NCBI RefSeq assembly: GCF_016756535.1
Contig: NZ_AP023247.1
Coordinates: 5,456,501-5,520,500, forward strand
Reading direction: 5' to 3'
Source: Mesorhizobium sp. 131-2-1
GTDB lineage: Bacteria > Pseudomonadota > Alphaproteobacteria > Rhizobiales > Rhizobiaceae
Length of the DNA stretch: 64,000 bases
The position numbers and the translations under genes are program-made. The notes beneath the pieces were generated by a model. The model did not search any database, had not been told where the DNA came from, and was given only the letters and a program-made list of their open reading frames with translations. Of the stretch, positions 1 to 8,296 are shown piece by piece (positions within the stretch are counted from its first letter, which is position 1; each line of letters begins with the position of its first letter).

Positions 1-349
1 CAACAAGATGCGCATCGCCCAGGAAGAGATCTTCGGGCCGGTGCTGACCGCGATCTCGTTCAAGGACGAGGCCGATGCGCTGGCTTTGGCCAACGACACC
101 CAATACGGCCTGACCGGCTACCTCTGGACCTCGGACGTCACCCGCGCCTTCCGCTTCACCGACGCGCTTGAGGCCGGCATGATCTGGGTCAACTCCGAGA
201 ATGTGCGCCACCTGCCGACGCCGTTCGGCGGCGCAAAGAGCTCGGGCATCGGCCGCGATGGCGGCGACTGGTCGTTCGATTTCTACATGGAAACCAAGAA
301 CATCGCGTTCGCCACGGCGCCGCATTCCATCCAGAAGCTCGGCGGCTGA
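1..349 (+). CDS. hpaE: C-terminal end of aldehyde dehydrogenase, probably 5-carboxymethyl-2-hydroxymuconate semialdehyde dehydrogenase
   Basis: Only the last 115 or so codons lie in the window; the frame is open to the left edge (first full codon at base 2). The EEIFGPVLT segment, the later YGLTGYLWT stretch and the final PFGGAKSSGIGRDGG block are typical of the C-terminal half of NAD-dependent aldehyde dehydrogenases. The catalytic Cys and Glu lie outside the window. The exact substrate is inferred from context: hpaD starts 15 bases downstream and hpaH follows, so this is most likely the semialdehyde dehydrogenase of homoprotocatechuate meta-cleavage. From the fragment alone it could be any aldehyde dehydrogenase of the superfamily. 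Confidence 0.8.
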   Translation, partial: NKMRIAQEEIFGPVLTAISFKDEADALALANDTQYGLTGYLWTSDVTRAFRFTDALEAGMIWVNSENVRHLPTPFGGAKSSGIGRDGGDWSFDFYMETKNIAFATAPHSIQKLGG

Positions 350-364
350 CCGGAGACCCCAAAG

Positions 365-1345
365 ATGCCCCTGCCCCAACCCAATCTCTACCCGGAATTC
401 AACATCGTGCGGCTCTCCCATGTCGAGCTCGCCGTCACCGACCTCGCCAAGTCCCGCGCCTTCTATGTCGACACGCTCGGCCTGCAGGTGACCGACGAGA
501 CCAGCGACGCGATCTATCTGCGCGCGCTCGAAGAACGTGGCCATCACTGCATCGTGCTCAGGAAGGGCCCGGTCGCGGAAGCGCGCGACCTCGGCTTCAA
601 GCTGTTCTCGGAGGAGGATCTCGACAAGGCCGCGCATTTCTTCAAGGCCAAGGGCCTGCCGGTGGAGTGGGTCGAGCGGCCGTACCAGTCGCGCACCTTC
701 CGCACACGCGATCCGCACGGCATTCCGCTGGAATTCTATTCCAGGATGGAACGGCTGCCGCCGATCCATCAAAAATACGCGCTGTACAAGGGCGTGAAGC
801 CGCTGCGCATCGACCACTTCAACTGCTTTTCGCCGAACGTCGATGAATCGGTGGCGTTCTACAACGAGCTCGGCTTCCGCGTCACCGAATACACCGAGGA
901 TGCAGAAACCGGCAGGCTGTGGGCCGCCTGGACGCATCGCAAGGGCGGCGTCCACGACATCGCCTTCACCAACGGCCTCGGGCCGCGGCTGCACCATGTC
1001 GCCTTCTGGGTGCCGACGCCGCTCAACATCATCGACCTGCTCGACCTGATGGCGACCACCGGCTGGCTAGCGAACATCGAGCGCGGCCCCGGCCGGCACG
1101 GCATCTCCAACGCCTTCTTCCTCTACATCCGCGACCCCGACAACCACCGCATCGAGATCTACTGCTCCGACTACCAGACGGTCGACCCCGATCTCGAGCC
1201 GATCAAATGGGACCTCAAGGACCCGCAGCGCCAGACGCTGTGGGGCGCGCCGGCGCCGAGGAGCTGGTTCGAGGAAGGCAGCGTCTTCGCCGGCGTCAAG
1301 CCGCGCCCGTCCGACCTGGCGGCGTCGCCGATCGTGGCGCCTTAG
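365..1345 (+). CDS. hpaD: 3,4-dihydroxyphenylacetate 2,3-dioxygenase (type I extradiol, two glyoxalase-fold modules)
   Basis: A 326-residue cytosolic enzyme predicted to open the ring of homoprotocatechuate with O2 to give 5-carboxymethyl-2-hydroxymuconate semialdehyde, the substrate of the neighbouring dehydrogenase. Two vicinal-oxygen-chelate domains are visible (about 15-130 and 145-275). The metal triad can be placed as His151 (in RIDHFNC), His210 or His211 (in RLHHVAFW) and Glu264 (in HRIEIYC), matching the spacing of the HPCD family. Length is as expected for the Brevibacterium-type enzyme. The ATG follows a GGAGA sequence (353-357). The gene sits 15 bases after hpaE, so it is probably cotranscribed. 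Confidence 0.9.
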   Translation: MPLPQPNLYPEFNIVRLSHVELAVTDLAKSRAFYVDTLGLQVTDETSDAIYLRALEERGHHCIVLRKGPVAEARDLGFKLFSEEDLDKAAHFFKAKGLPVEWVERPYQSRTFRTRDPHGIPLEFYSRMERLPPIHQKYALYKGVKPLRIDHFNCFSPNVDESVAFYNELGFRVTEYTEDAETGRLWAAWTHRKGGVHDIAFTNGLGPRLHHVAFWVPTPLNIIDLLDLMATTGWLANIERGPGRHGISNAFFLYIRDPDNHRIEIYCSDYQTVDPDLEPIKWDLKDPQRQTLWGAPAPRSWFEEGSVFAGVKPRPSDLAASPIVAP

Positions 1346-1371
1346 TCTCGCGATGACAGCGATCCTTCGCG

Positions 1372-1414
1372 CCCCCCTCTGTCCTGCCGGACATCTCCCC
1401 CACGAGGGGGGAGA
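1372..1414. repeat. Palindromic intergenic repeat, two adjacent hairpins
   Basis: In the hpaD-FAH gap two hairpins lie side by side: TGTCC-TGCC-GGACA (1380-1393) and TCTCCCCC with GGGGGAGA around a short ACGA loop (1394-1414). The sequence resembles a short palindromic repeat common in intergenic regions of Mesorhizobium and relatives (from general knowledge, not searched). It may act as an mRNA processing or stability element inside the operon. Confidence 0.55.
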
Positions 1415-1438
1415 GCGGCCATTCACCGGAGTTTCAGC

Positions 1439-2314
1439 ATGAGCGCGGCACGCCTCGCCACCTTCACGGTCGGCGGCAGGACGCGCTACGGCGCGATCAC
1501 CGGCAAGGGCGTCGTCGATCTCTCGGCGCGCCACGGCCAATGGCCGACGCTGCGCGAGGTGATCGAGGCCGGCGCCTTGCTACGGCTGGCCGAGGAAGCA
1601 GATGCTTTCGCACCCGACTTCAAGGTGGAGGACATCGCCTACGAGATCCCGGTCCCTTCGCCGGAAAAGATCATCTGCGTCGGCGTCAACTACCCGGACC
1701 GCAACGAGGAGTACAAGGACGGGCAGGCGGCGCCCTCCAACCCGTCGCTGTTCATCCGCTTCCCGCGTTCCTTCGTCGGCCACGGCGCGCCGCTGGTGCG
1801 GCCGCCGGAATCGCCGCAGCTCGACTATGAGGGCGAGATCGTCATCGTCATCGGCAAGGCCGGCAGGCGCATCGCCGAAGCCGACGCGCTCGGCCATATC
1901 GCCGCGCTTTCGCTATGCAACGAAGGCACGCTCCGCGACTGGGTGCGCCACGCCAAGTTCAACGTCACCCAGGGCAAGAATTTCGACCGCTCCGGTTCGA
2001 TCGGCCCTTGGCTGGTGCCGTTCACCGACGAGGCGCAGATCGCCGACATCTCGCTCACAACCCGCGTCAATGGCGAGGTGCGACAGCAGGACCGCACCAG
2101 CCGCATGATCTTTTCCTTCCGCAAGATCATCGCCTACATCTCGACCTTCACCACGCTGGTGCCAGGCGACGTCATCGTCACCGGCACGCCGACCGGTGCC
2201 GGCGCCCGCTTCGACCCGCCGATCTGGCTGAAGCCGGGTGATGTGATCGAGGTCGAGGCCGACGGCATCGGCCTGCTCCGCAATGGCGTCGTCGACGAAG
2301 GGACTGACCGATGA
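1439..2314 (+). CDS. Fumarylacetoacetate hydrolase-fold enzyme of the homoprotocatechuate pathway (isomerase/decarboxylase type)
   Basis: A 291-residue FAH-superfamily protein. The N-terminal 70 residues form the small domain, and the catalytic domain starts at PSPEKIICVGVNYPDR. The DYEGEIVIVIGK segment provides the Glu-x-Glu metal ligands. The third ligand position, usually Asp in an NDVS/T context, is Glu here (LCNEGTLRDW). The TGTPTGAG block closes the active site. Family knowledge plus position between hpaD and hpaH suggest the HpaG-type role: isomerising 5-carboxymethyl-2-hydroxymuconate and/or decarboxylating the oxo-diacid. It has a single FAH module, whereas E. coli HpaG has two, so whether it does both steps is unclear. 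Its stop overlaps the next start (ATGATGA). Confidence 0.8.
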   Translation: MSAARLATFTVGGRTRYGAITGKGVVDLSARHGQWPTLREVIEAGALLRLAEEADAFAPDFKVEDIAYEIPVPSPEKIICVGVNYPDRNEEYKDGQAAPSNPSLFIRFPRSFVGHGAPLVRPPESPQLDYEGEIVIVIGKAGRRIAEADALGHIAALSLCNEGTLRDWVRHAKFNVTQGKNFDRSGSIGPWLVPFTDEAQIADISLTTRVNGEVRQQDRTSRMIFSFRKIIAYISTFTTLVPGDVIVTGTPTGAGARFDPPIWLKPGDVIEVEADGIGLLRNGVVDEGTDR

Positions 2315-3114
2315 TGACGGAGGCTGACGTCGAGGACGCGGCGGCAAGGCTGTTCAAGGCCGAGCGCGAGCGCCGGCAGATCAGGCTGCTCAGCCTCGAC
2401 TTTCCGCAAGCGACGATGGACGACGCCTACCGGGTGCAGGCCGCGTTGGTGAAGAGGAAGGTCGCCGCGGGACTGGCGATCAAGGGTTGGAAGATCGGCC
2501 TGACCTCGAAGGCGATGCAGTCGGCGCTCGCGATCGATATCCCGGATTCCGGCATTCTGTTCGACGACATGTTCTTCGACGACGGCGGCATCGTTCCGGC
2601 CGACCGCTTCATCCAGCCGCGCATCGAGGCCGAGATTGCCTTCGTCATGAAGGCGCCGCTCGCCGGCCCCGACGTGTCGATCGACGACGTGCTCGCCGCC
2701 ACCGACCATATCACGCCAGCGCTGGAGATCCTCGACACCCGCATCGAGCGGATGAACAAGGAGACCGGCCGGATCCGCACCTTCTTCGACACCATATCCG
2801 ACAATGCCGCCAACGCCGGCATCGTCGTCGGCGGCCGCAGCGCCGGCCCGCGCGAGGCCGATCTGCGCTGGATCGGCGCCATCGTGTCGCGCAATGGCGA
2901 GGTCGAAGAGACCGGGCTTGGCGCCGGCGTGTTCGACCATCCGGCGAGAGGCATCGCCTGGCTGGCCAACCGGCTGCACCAATACGGCATGCGGATATCC
3001 GCCGGAGAGGTGGTGCTGTCCGGCTCCTTCATCCGGCCGGTGGAGTGCCGGAACGGCGACGAGATTGCTGCCGATTTCGGCCCGTACGGAACCATCCGCA
3101 TCGCCTTCGCCTGA
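2311..3114 (+). CDS. hpaH: 2-oxo-hept-4-ene-1,7-dioate hydratase
   Basis: A 267-residue member of the MhpD/HpaH hydratase family, which adds water to 2-oxohept-4-ene-1,7-dioate in the lower homoprotocatechuate pathway, giving the substrate for the HpaI aldolase (not in this window). Family hallmarks are the KIGLTSKAMQ block (about 65-75), the PRIEAEIAFVM metal-binding region and the DNAANAGIVVGG segment. The start ATG overlaps the previous stop, so the two are translationally coupled; a second ATG at 2314 is equally possible. It is the last gene of the operon in this window, and the next gene is convergent. Confidence 0.88.
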   Translation: MMTEADVEDAAARLFKAERERRQIRLLSLDFPQATMDDAYRVQAALVKRKVAAGLAIKGWKIGLTSKAMQSALAIDIPDSGILFDDMFFDDGGIVPADRFIQPRIEAEIAFVMKAPLAGPDVSIDDVLAATDHITPALEILDTRIERMNKETGRIRTFFDTISDNAANAGIVVGGRSAGPREADLRWIGAIVSRNGEVEETGLGAGVFDHPARGIAWLANRLHQYGMRISAGEVVLSGSFIRPVECRNGDEIAADFGPYGTIRIAFA

Positions 3115-3130
3115 CAGCTCATTCGGATAG

Positions 3131-3161
3131 AAAAAAGGCCGGGCGCGAAAGCGGCCCGGCC
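3131..3161 (-). terminator. Rho-independent terminator for the minus-strand oxygenase gene
   Basis: Perfect 8-bp arms GGCCGGGC and GCCCGGCC (3137-3161) surround a small GAAA-containing loop. On the minus strand the stem is followed by TTTTTT (3136-3131), the classic intrinsic-terminator layout for the gene ending at 3318. The stem may also serve the convergent hpa operon. Confidence 0.8.
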
Positions 3162-3317
3162 AGAAATGAAGGTCAAACCTTCAGAGGGGAACACCGTCCG
3201 GCGCAATGGGAGGAGAACGCCGAACGATGTCCTGTATGTGGGCTTTGATCGGCATGTTTGCGACGAACAAAATTCCAAAAACTGGCCAAACAGCGAAAAA
3301 ATCTCGCTTACTGCGGC

Positions 3318-4331
3318 TCAACTAGCCGCCGTCTCCAGCAGATCGGCATAGTGACGCCGCGCCACATCCGGATGGGAGCGCAGGCGGCTCTTCAGCACAT
3401 TGGTTCCGACGTCGCGGAACAGCGGATTGTCTGGATCGCACGCGGGGCCGCGCGCCTCGGCCGCCAGTTCCTCGGGCAGCTCGAGCAGCGGAATCGTCGC
3501 ATCGAGCCGGGCGCTGAAGAAGAACGGCACCGAGATGCGCTCGACGCCGGGCGGCGGCGTCACCACGCGATGGACAGTTGCCCTGAGATAGCCGTTCGAG
3601 GCCAGTTCGAGCAGCTCGCCGATGTTGACCACCAGCGTCTGCGGGATCGGGTCCACATTAACCCAGCCGCCATCGTACTCGACCTGCAGGCCCTTGTTCT
3701 CGTCCTGCAGCAAAAGGGTCAGGAAGCCGCCGTCCTTGTGCGCGCCGACGCCCTGGTCGTCGCCGGTGGCGTCGCGACCGGGGTAGCGCACGATCTTCAT
3801 GCGATGGTTGGGCTCGTCGCGATAGATCGGATCGAAGGCGTCTTCCGGCTGCTCAAGCGAGAGCGCGAAGGCCTTGAGCAGGCGGATCGCCACCTCTGTC
3901 GCCTTGGCCTGCCAGGCGAGCAGCGCCGGTCTCAGCTCCGGCAAGGATTGCGGCCACTGGTTCGGCCCCTGCAACCGCGTCCAGGCCGGGACGCCCGGCC
4001 CCTGCGGGATCGTCGGGCGCTCGACGCCGATGTCGAGCTGCTCGCGCCAGTCGGCCTTGCCCTTGGTCAGCTCGCCGCCAGCGCGCGTATAGCCGCGGAA
4101 CTGTGAGGATTTCACCATCTCGATGGCCAGCTTGTCGGCCTCCGGCAAGGCGAAGAACCGGCGCGAGGCGTCGAGCACCTCGGAGATTTCAGAAGCCGAT
4201 ATGCCGTGGCCGGAGAGATAGAAGAAACCGACGTCCCGCGCGGCCGTGCGCAGGTCGAACAGAAAGGTCCACAGTTCCGAGGCGCCCTGGTCGAGACGGT
4301 CGAGATCGAGCACGGGGATGATTCTGGCCAT
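3318..4331 (-). CDS. 2-oxoglutarate/Fe(II)-dependent oxygenase, isopenicillin N synthase-like family
   Basis: A 337-residue non-haem iron oxygenase. The N-terminal DIOX_N region (about 4-120) carries the typical GFFYLSGHGI motif. The jelly-roll domain holds the iron ligands His198, Asp200 (GAHKDGG) and His254 (ATVHRVV), and the Arg265-x-Ser267 pair (ERISVP) that binds the 2-oxo-acid carboxylate. The start is supported by AAAGGAG seven bases upstream. It is a single gene, convergent with hpaH and with its own terminator. The substrate cannot be read from sequence; bacterial relatives hydroxylate varied small molecules. Nothing suggests beta-lactam synthesis. Confidence 0.85.
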   Translation of the reverse strand: MARIIPVLDLDRLDQGASELWTFLFDLRTAARDVGFFYLSGHGISASEISEVLDASRRFFALPEADKLAIEMVKSSQFRGYTRAGGELTKGKADWREQLDIGVERPTIPQGPGVPAWTRLQGPNQWPQSLPELRPALLAWQAKATEVAIRLLKAFALSLEQPEDAFDPIYRDEPNHRMKIVRYPGRDATGDDQGVGAHKDGGFLTLLLQDENKGLQVEYDGGWVNVDPIPQTLVVNIGELLELASNGYLRATVHRVVTPPPGVERISVPFFFSARLDATIPLLELPEELAAEARGPACDPDNPLFRDVGTNVLKSRLRSHPDVARRHYADLLETAAS

Positions 4332-4500
4332 GGTCAGGCTCCTTTCGCGGCGCTATGCGACCCCGCCTCACGATGCCATGCGGACCAGTGCCGTCCAAGC
4401 AACGCACGATCCAATCTCGGCGCGAACGACGCAAAGCCCGCGCTGCATTCCGCTGCCGACGGGCAAAGAACATCCGTTGCCGGTTTCGGGCGCCCATTCA

Positions 4501-5154
4501 TCAGCGGCGGTCCAGCCTGGCGACCAGCCGGTCGCCCGCCCATTGGATGCCGCAGACAAGGATGATCAGGACGATGACCACGGCGACCATGACGCTGGTC
4601 TCGAAGCGCTGGTAGCCGTAGCGGATGGCGAGATCGCCAAGACCGCCGGCGCCGATGGCGCCGGCCATGGCCGAAGCGCCGACCAACGTCACCAGGGTTA
4701 CCGTGAAGCCGGCGACAATGCCCGGCAACGCCTCCGGCACCAGCACCTCGCGGATGATCGTCCAGCGGTTGCCGCCCATGGCCCGCGCCGCCTCGATCAG
4801 GCCGTGGTCCACCTCGCGCAGCGACACTTCGGCGATGCGCGCATAATAGGGCGTGGCGGCGATCGATAGCGGCACGATCGCCGCCCAGGTGCCGATCGAG
4901 GTGCCGACGATCAGCCGCGTCACCGGGATCAGCGCCACCAGAAGGATGATGAAAGGAACCGAGCGGAAGCCGTTGATGACCGCCGCGAGCGCGCGGTTCA
5001 CCCACAGGCTCTCGGCGATGCCACCACGGTCGGTGGCGACCAGCGCCAGGCCGAGCGGCAGACCGAACACCAGCGAGATGAGACCGGAGGCTCCGGTCAT
5101 CAGGATCGTTTCCCAGATCGAACGGATGAGAAGTTCAAACAGAACCGGCGACAT
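4501..5154 (-). CDS. metI: Methionine ABC transporter permease
   Basis: A 217-residue inner-membrane permease with about five hydrophobic segments and the EAA loop (EAARAMGGNRWTIIREV) that docks on MetN. It imports D/L-methionine with MetN and MetQ. The frame opens earlier, but the ATG at 5154 (MSPVLFELL) is chosen because GGAGG lies about nine bases upstream and the length then matches MetI. It overlaps the metN 3' end by 20 bases, implying translational coupling. It is the third gene of a metQ-metN-metI operon read leftwards. Confidence 0.92.
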   Translation of the reverse strand: MSPVLFELLIRSIWETILMTGASGLISLVFGLPLGLALVATDRGGIAESLWVNRALAAVINGFRSVPFIILLVALIPVTRLIVGTSIGTWAAIVPLSIAATPYYARIAEVSLREVDHGLIEAARAMGGNRWTIIREVLVPEALPGIVAGFTVTLVTLVGASAMAGAIGAGGLGDLAIRYGYQRFETSVMVAVVIVLIILVCGIQWAGDRLVARLDRR

Positions 5155-6226
5155 GGCCAAGCACCTCCACCCGCGCATCGCGGGCTTTCAAGAACGCGAT
5201 GACTTCCGACAGATGTTTTGCATCGTTGCCGGCCACCGCGAGGAACAGCGTGCCGACGGGCTGCTGCTGGACATGGTCGATGCCGCCATGGACGATGCGA
5301 AACGGTCCCGGCACGGCAATCGCAAGGTCCGACAGCAGCGGGCCGCGCGCAGCCTCGCCGGCGACATCGATCCTCAGGATCGCCTCGCCGCCGCCCGCCG
5401 GGGCGAGCCGGCCGGCGATCTCATGAGGCAGTTGCGGCCGGATGCCGCCGAGCAGGCTCCTGGTGATCTCCGAGCGCGGATCGGCGAAGACCGACCACAC
5501 CGGCCCCTCCTCGACGATGCGCCCGGCATCGATCACCGCGACGCGGTCGGCGATCGAGCGGATCACCTCCATCTCGTGGGTGATGAGCAGGATGGTGAGG
5601 CCGAGCCGCCGGTTGATGTCCTTCAGCAGAGCGAGGATCGAGCGCGTCGTCTCCGGGTCGAGCGCCGAGGTCGCTTCGTCCGACAACAGCAGTGCCGGGC
5701 GCGCGGCAAGTGCCCTGGCGATGCCGACACGCTGCTTCTGGCCGCCCGAGAGTGCTGCCGGATAGGCTTTTGCTTTCTCCGACAGGCCGACGAGGTCGAG
5801 AAGCTCGGCCGCGCGCGCCAGGCGCTCCGCTTTGGCGCGGCCCTCGATCTTCAGCGGCAGGGCCACATTGTCCTCGACGGTCTTGGCAGAGAGCAGGTTG
5901 AAATGCTGGAAGATCATGCCGATGCGGCGCCGCAGCGGCTGCAGTTCGTGCTCGCCAAGCCGGCCGATCTCGCGGCCCTCGATGAAGACCTCGCCGGTAT
6001 CGGGGCGCTCCAGCCCGTTCAGGCAGCGGATCAGCGTCGACTTGCCGGCACCGCTGCGGCCGATGATGCCGAGGATTTCGCCCTTGCGCACCGTGAGCGA
6101 GACGCCGTCGAGTGCCGCCGTCTTGCCAAAGCGGCGCTTGAGATCGACGAGGCGGACGACATCTTCCAGATCCGCGGGATGGCTGTGCGCCGGATCGACC
6201 AATTCGGCCGTGACATGTTGGTTCAT
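5135..6226 (-). CDS. metN: Methionine ABC transporter ATP-binding protein
   Basis: A 363-residue ABC ATPase that powers methionine import. Walker A GRSGAGKST (about 56-64), signature LSGGQKQR, Walker B LLLSDEATSALD and the switch His (LLITHEM) are all present. The roughly 100 residues after the nucleotide-binding domain match the C-terminal NIL domain through which MetN is inhibited by cytoplasmic methionine. The internal ATG at 6226 (MNQHVTAEL) is preferred over upstream frame extension, which would run into metQ. It follows metQ by 83 bases. Confidence 0.93.
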   Translation of the reverse strand: MNQHVTAELVDPAHSHPADLEDVVRLVDLKRRFGKTAALDGVSLTVRKGEILGIIGRSGAGKSTLIRCLNGLERPDTGEVFIEGREIGRLGEHELQPLRRRIGMIFQHFNLLSAKTVEDNVALPLKIEGRAKAERLARAAELLDLVGLSEKAKAYPAALSGGQKQRVGIARALAARPALLLSDEATSALDPETTRSILALLKDINRRLGLTILLITHEMEVIRSIADRVAVIDAGRIVEEGPVWSVFADPRSEITRSLLGGIRPQLPHEIAGRLAPAGGGEAILRIDVAGEAARGPLLSDLAIAVPGPFRIVHGGIDHVQQQPVGTLFLAVAGNDAKHLSEVIAFLKARDARVEVLGHVAGSV

Positions 6227-6309
6227 CTTTGTTTCCGTTTCAGCGATCCGCAAACGCGATGGCGGCCCGCAGTACAGCGGGCCGCCTGCTGCTGCCTGCC
6301 AGGCGCCGA

Positions 6310-7161
6310 TCAATAGGCGCTGATGCCGGTGCCCTTGTAGACCTTGTCGAACTCGGCCTTCACCGTTTCGTTCTGGTAGGACGCGACCAGCGTCTTCACC
6401 CAGGCTTCGTTCTCATTGCCGGCCTTGACGGCGATGAAGTTGCGGTAGGGATTGTCGGCCACCGGCTCCTGGGCGATGCGGTTGTCGGGACCCAGGCCGC
6501 TCTTCAGCGCCCAGTCGGTGTTGACCACGGCGGCGTCGAGGTCCTCGACCGAGCGGCCGACAATGCCGGCATCGAGTTCCTTGATGACGACCTTCTTTGG
6601 ATTCTCGGCAATGTCGGCGGTGGTCGCCAGGATGCCGGTACCGTCCTTCAGCTTGATCAGGCCTTCGTTCTGCAGCACGTGCAGCGCGCGGCCCTCGTTG
6701 GACGGATCGTTGGGCAGGCCGATGACGGCACCTTCCGGCAGGTCGGCGACCTTGTTGTATTTCTTCGAATAGAGGCCGATCGGCCAGACGCCGGTATAGC
6801 CGACGGGGACGATGTGATAGCCTTGCGTCTTGATCTGGTTGTCGAGATAGGGCTTGTGCTGGAAGGCGTTGGCGTCGATCTCGCCGCGCTCGAGCGCTTC
6901 ATTGGGCTGGGTGTAGTCGTTGAAGACGACGGTCTCGATCGTCAGCCCCTTTTCGGCAGCCTGGGCGACGACGACGCGCCAGACATCCTCGTCCTCGCCA
7001 CTGATGATGCCGACCTTGATAGCCTTCTTGTCCTCAGCGAAGGAGGGCGTCGGCGCAGCGAGCCCGACAACGGCAAGCGCTGTAGCAAGAAGCGCTGCAA
7101 GTCCGGCGCGCCTGGTGATTGACGTAGCGAGAGATTTTGAAGCGTTGCCGTGATCGGACAT
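6310..7161 (-). CDS. metQ: Methionine ABC transporter substrate-binding protein (NlpA family, apparently not a lipoprotein)
   Basis: A 283-residue periplasmic methionine-binding protein, first gene of the operon. Start 7161 has AAGGAAAC just upstream; the frame extends further but without supporting signals. The signal peptide (SITRRAGLAALLATAL, cleavage near SFA-ED) has two Arg before the hydrophobic stretch and no lipobox Cys, so the mature protein is probably soluble or Tat-exported instead of lipid-anchored like E. coli MetQ. The NlpA-family core (VGIISGEDEDVW, NAFQHKPYLD, NDPSNEGRAL) is intact. I saw no clear SAM riboswitch in the 240 bases upstream. Confidence 0.92.
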   Translation of the reverse strand: MSDHGNASKSLATSITRRAGLAALLATALAVVGLAAPTPSFAEDKKAIKVGIISGEDEDVWRVVVAQAAEKGLTIETVVFNDYTQPNEALERGEIDANAFQHKPYLDNQIKTQGYHIVPVGYTGVWPIGLYSKKYNKVADLPEGAVIGLPNDPSNEGRALHVLQNEGLIKLKDGTGILATTADIAENPKKVVIKELDAGIVGRSVEDLDAAVVNTDWALKSGLGPDNRIAQEPVADNPYRNFIAVKAGNENEAWVKTLVASYQNETVKAEFDKVYKGTGISAY

Positions 7162-7356
7162 GGTTGTTTCCTTGCAATCCTGAAATCGTATCGGCCAGGC
7201 GGGATGCGAAGCCTTGATGACAGGATCGGCAATGCTGCGCGTCCGATCAAAGAACTGCTTTTCTTCTCCACAACCAGGCAGGAAATATTCTCTCAAAGAT
7301 CTTACGACAGTGAGCACGCCTGTCAGAGACCGCCGCGATGCGGACGGTGAGCGAAA

Positions 7357-7381
7357 GGCGCCGCTCGGAATCGGCGGCGCC
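7357..7381. terminator. Hairpin downstream of the SDR gene, probable terminator
   Basis: Perfect 8-bp arms GGCGCCGC and GCGGCGCC around a nine-base loop. On the minus strand it lies 25 bases past the SDR stop codon and is followed by TTTCGCTC, a weak T-tract. It separates the SDR gene from metQ, which is read in the same direction. Confidence 0.5.
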
Positions 7382-7405
7382 CGTCTGTGCCCGGAGCAAC
7401 CGCGG

Positions 7406-8095
7406 TCAGAACGTCTCGACCCAGGGCCTTAGCTCGACCTCGAAACTCCAGGCGCTGCGGTGCTGGCGGTGGACGGCCAGATAGGTCTCGGCGATAGCGT
7501 CGGGCGACAGCCTGCGGTCAGGCCGCTCCGGCTCGGCGGCCTGGCCGGGCGGCTCGATCTGACCGTCGATGATGAAATGCGCGACGTGGATGTTCTTCGG
7601 AAACAACTCGCGCGCCATCGACTGCGCCAGGCCACGCAGGCCGAATTTCGGCATGGCGAAGCCGGCCGAACCGGAAAAGCCCTTGAGGCTTGCCGTGGCG
7701 CCGGTGAACAGGATCGAGCCGGAGCCGCGCGCCAGCAGCCGCCGCGCCGCCTGCTGGCCGACGAGGAAGCCGCCATAGGCGCCGACCAGCAATGCCTGTT
7801 TGACCGCGTCCGGGTCGAGCTCGGCGATCGGTCCGCGCGTGCGCCCGCTGGCGTTGAAGACCGCAAGCTCGAGCGCGCCAGCCTTGTCGGCCGCCTCGAA
7901 CAGCCGGGCGACGGAGGCGGCATCCGACACATCCGTTTCCACCGCCTGCGCGCCGGTCTCGCCAGCAAGGGCCGCAAGCTTGTCGACATTGCGGGCGGCA
8001 AGGACGATGCGGAAACCTTCCTTGCTGAGAAGCCGCGCCAACGATGCGCTGAGGCCAGCACCAGCGCCTGCGATCACTGCGACATTGGCCGCCAT
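7406..8095 (-). CDS. Short-chain dehydrogenase/reductase-fold protein with Phe at the catalytic Tyr position
   Basis: A 229-residue Rossmann-fold protein. The N-terminal [11 protein letters not shown] loop binds NAD(P), and the NASG motif (81-84) replaces the usual NNAG. The active-site Ser is about residue 136 and Lys is 150, but the YxxxK motif reads FAMPK, so the proton-donating Tyr is replaced by Phe146. Either the subfamily uses another donor or the protein has lost classical dehydrogenase chemistry. It is a single gene followed by a hairpin. The substrate is unknown; the adjacent divergent gene is anmK, with no obvious functional link. Confidence 0.8.
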   Translation of the reverse strand: MAANVAVIAGAGAGLSASLARLLSKEGFRIVLAARNVDKLAALAGETGAQAVETDVSDAASVARLFEAADKAGALELAVFNASGRTRGPIAELDPDAVKQALLVGAYGGFLVGQQAARRLLARGSGSILFTGATASLKGFSGSAGFAMPKFGLRGLAQSMARELFPKNIHVAHFIIDGQIEPPGQAAEPERPDRRLSPDAIAETYLAVHRQHRSAWSFEVELRPWVETF

Positions 8096-8296
8096 CTCGG
8101 TTCCTCCCTACGTGCGATGCCGATGGTCACAGGCTCGCGCCTTCCGCGACAAGAGGCAAGAACGGTGTTGCTCCATTTTCGCCGTTCGGCGCAAAAGGCC
8201 GCCGACATTTGCGATGATTTGCTGGCTATCGCGAAAGGCTTGCCTGCAGGACCGATCCGTCCGACACGTGGTTCAATGGCGATTCGAGGAGCGACC

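Noticed and set aside
3318..4331. Isopenicillin N synthase as part of beta-lactam synthesis
   Set aside because: Fold and iron ligands match, but it is a lone gene without an ACV synthetase or other beta-lactam genes; the large NRPS here is 44 kb away and has a different domain order.
4853..6316. A 487-codon plus-strand open frame across metI and metN
   Set aside because: The opposite strand carries complete MetI and MetN motifs; this frame is compositional noise.
7162..7405. SAM riboswitch upstream of metQ
   Set aside because: I looked for a SAM-II-like pseudoknot arrangement and saw none; the clear hairpin at 7357-7381 fits the 3' end of the SDR gene better.
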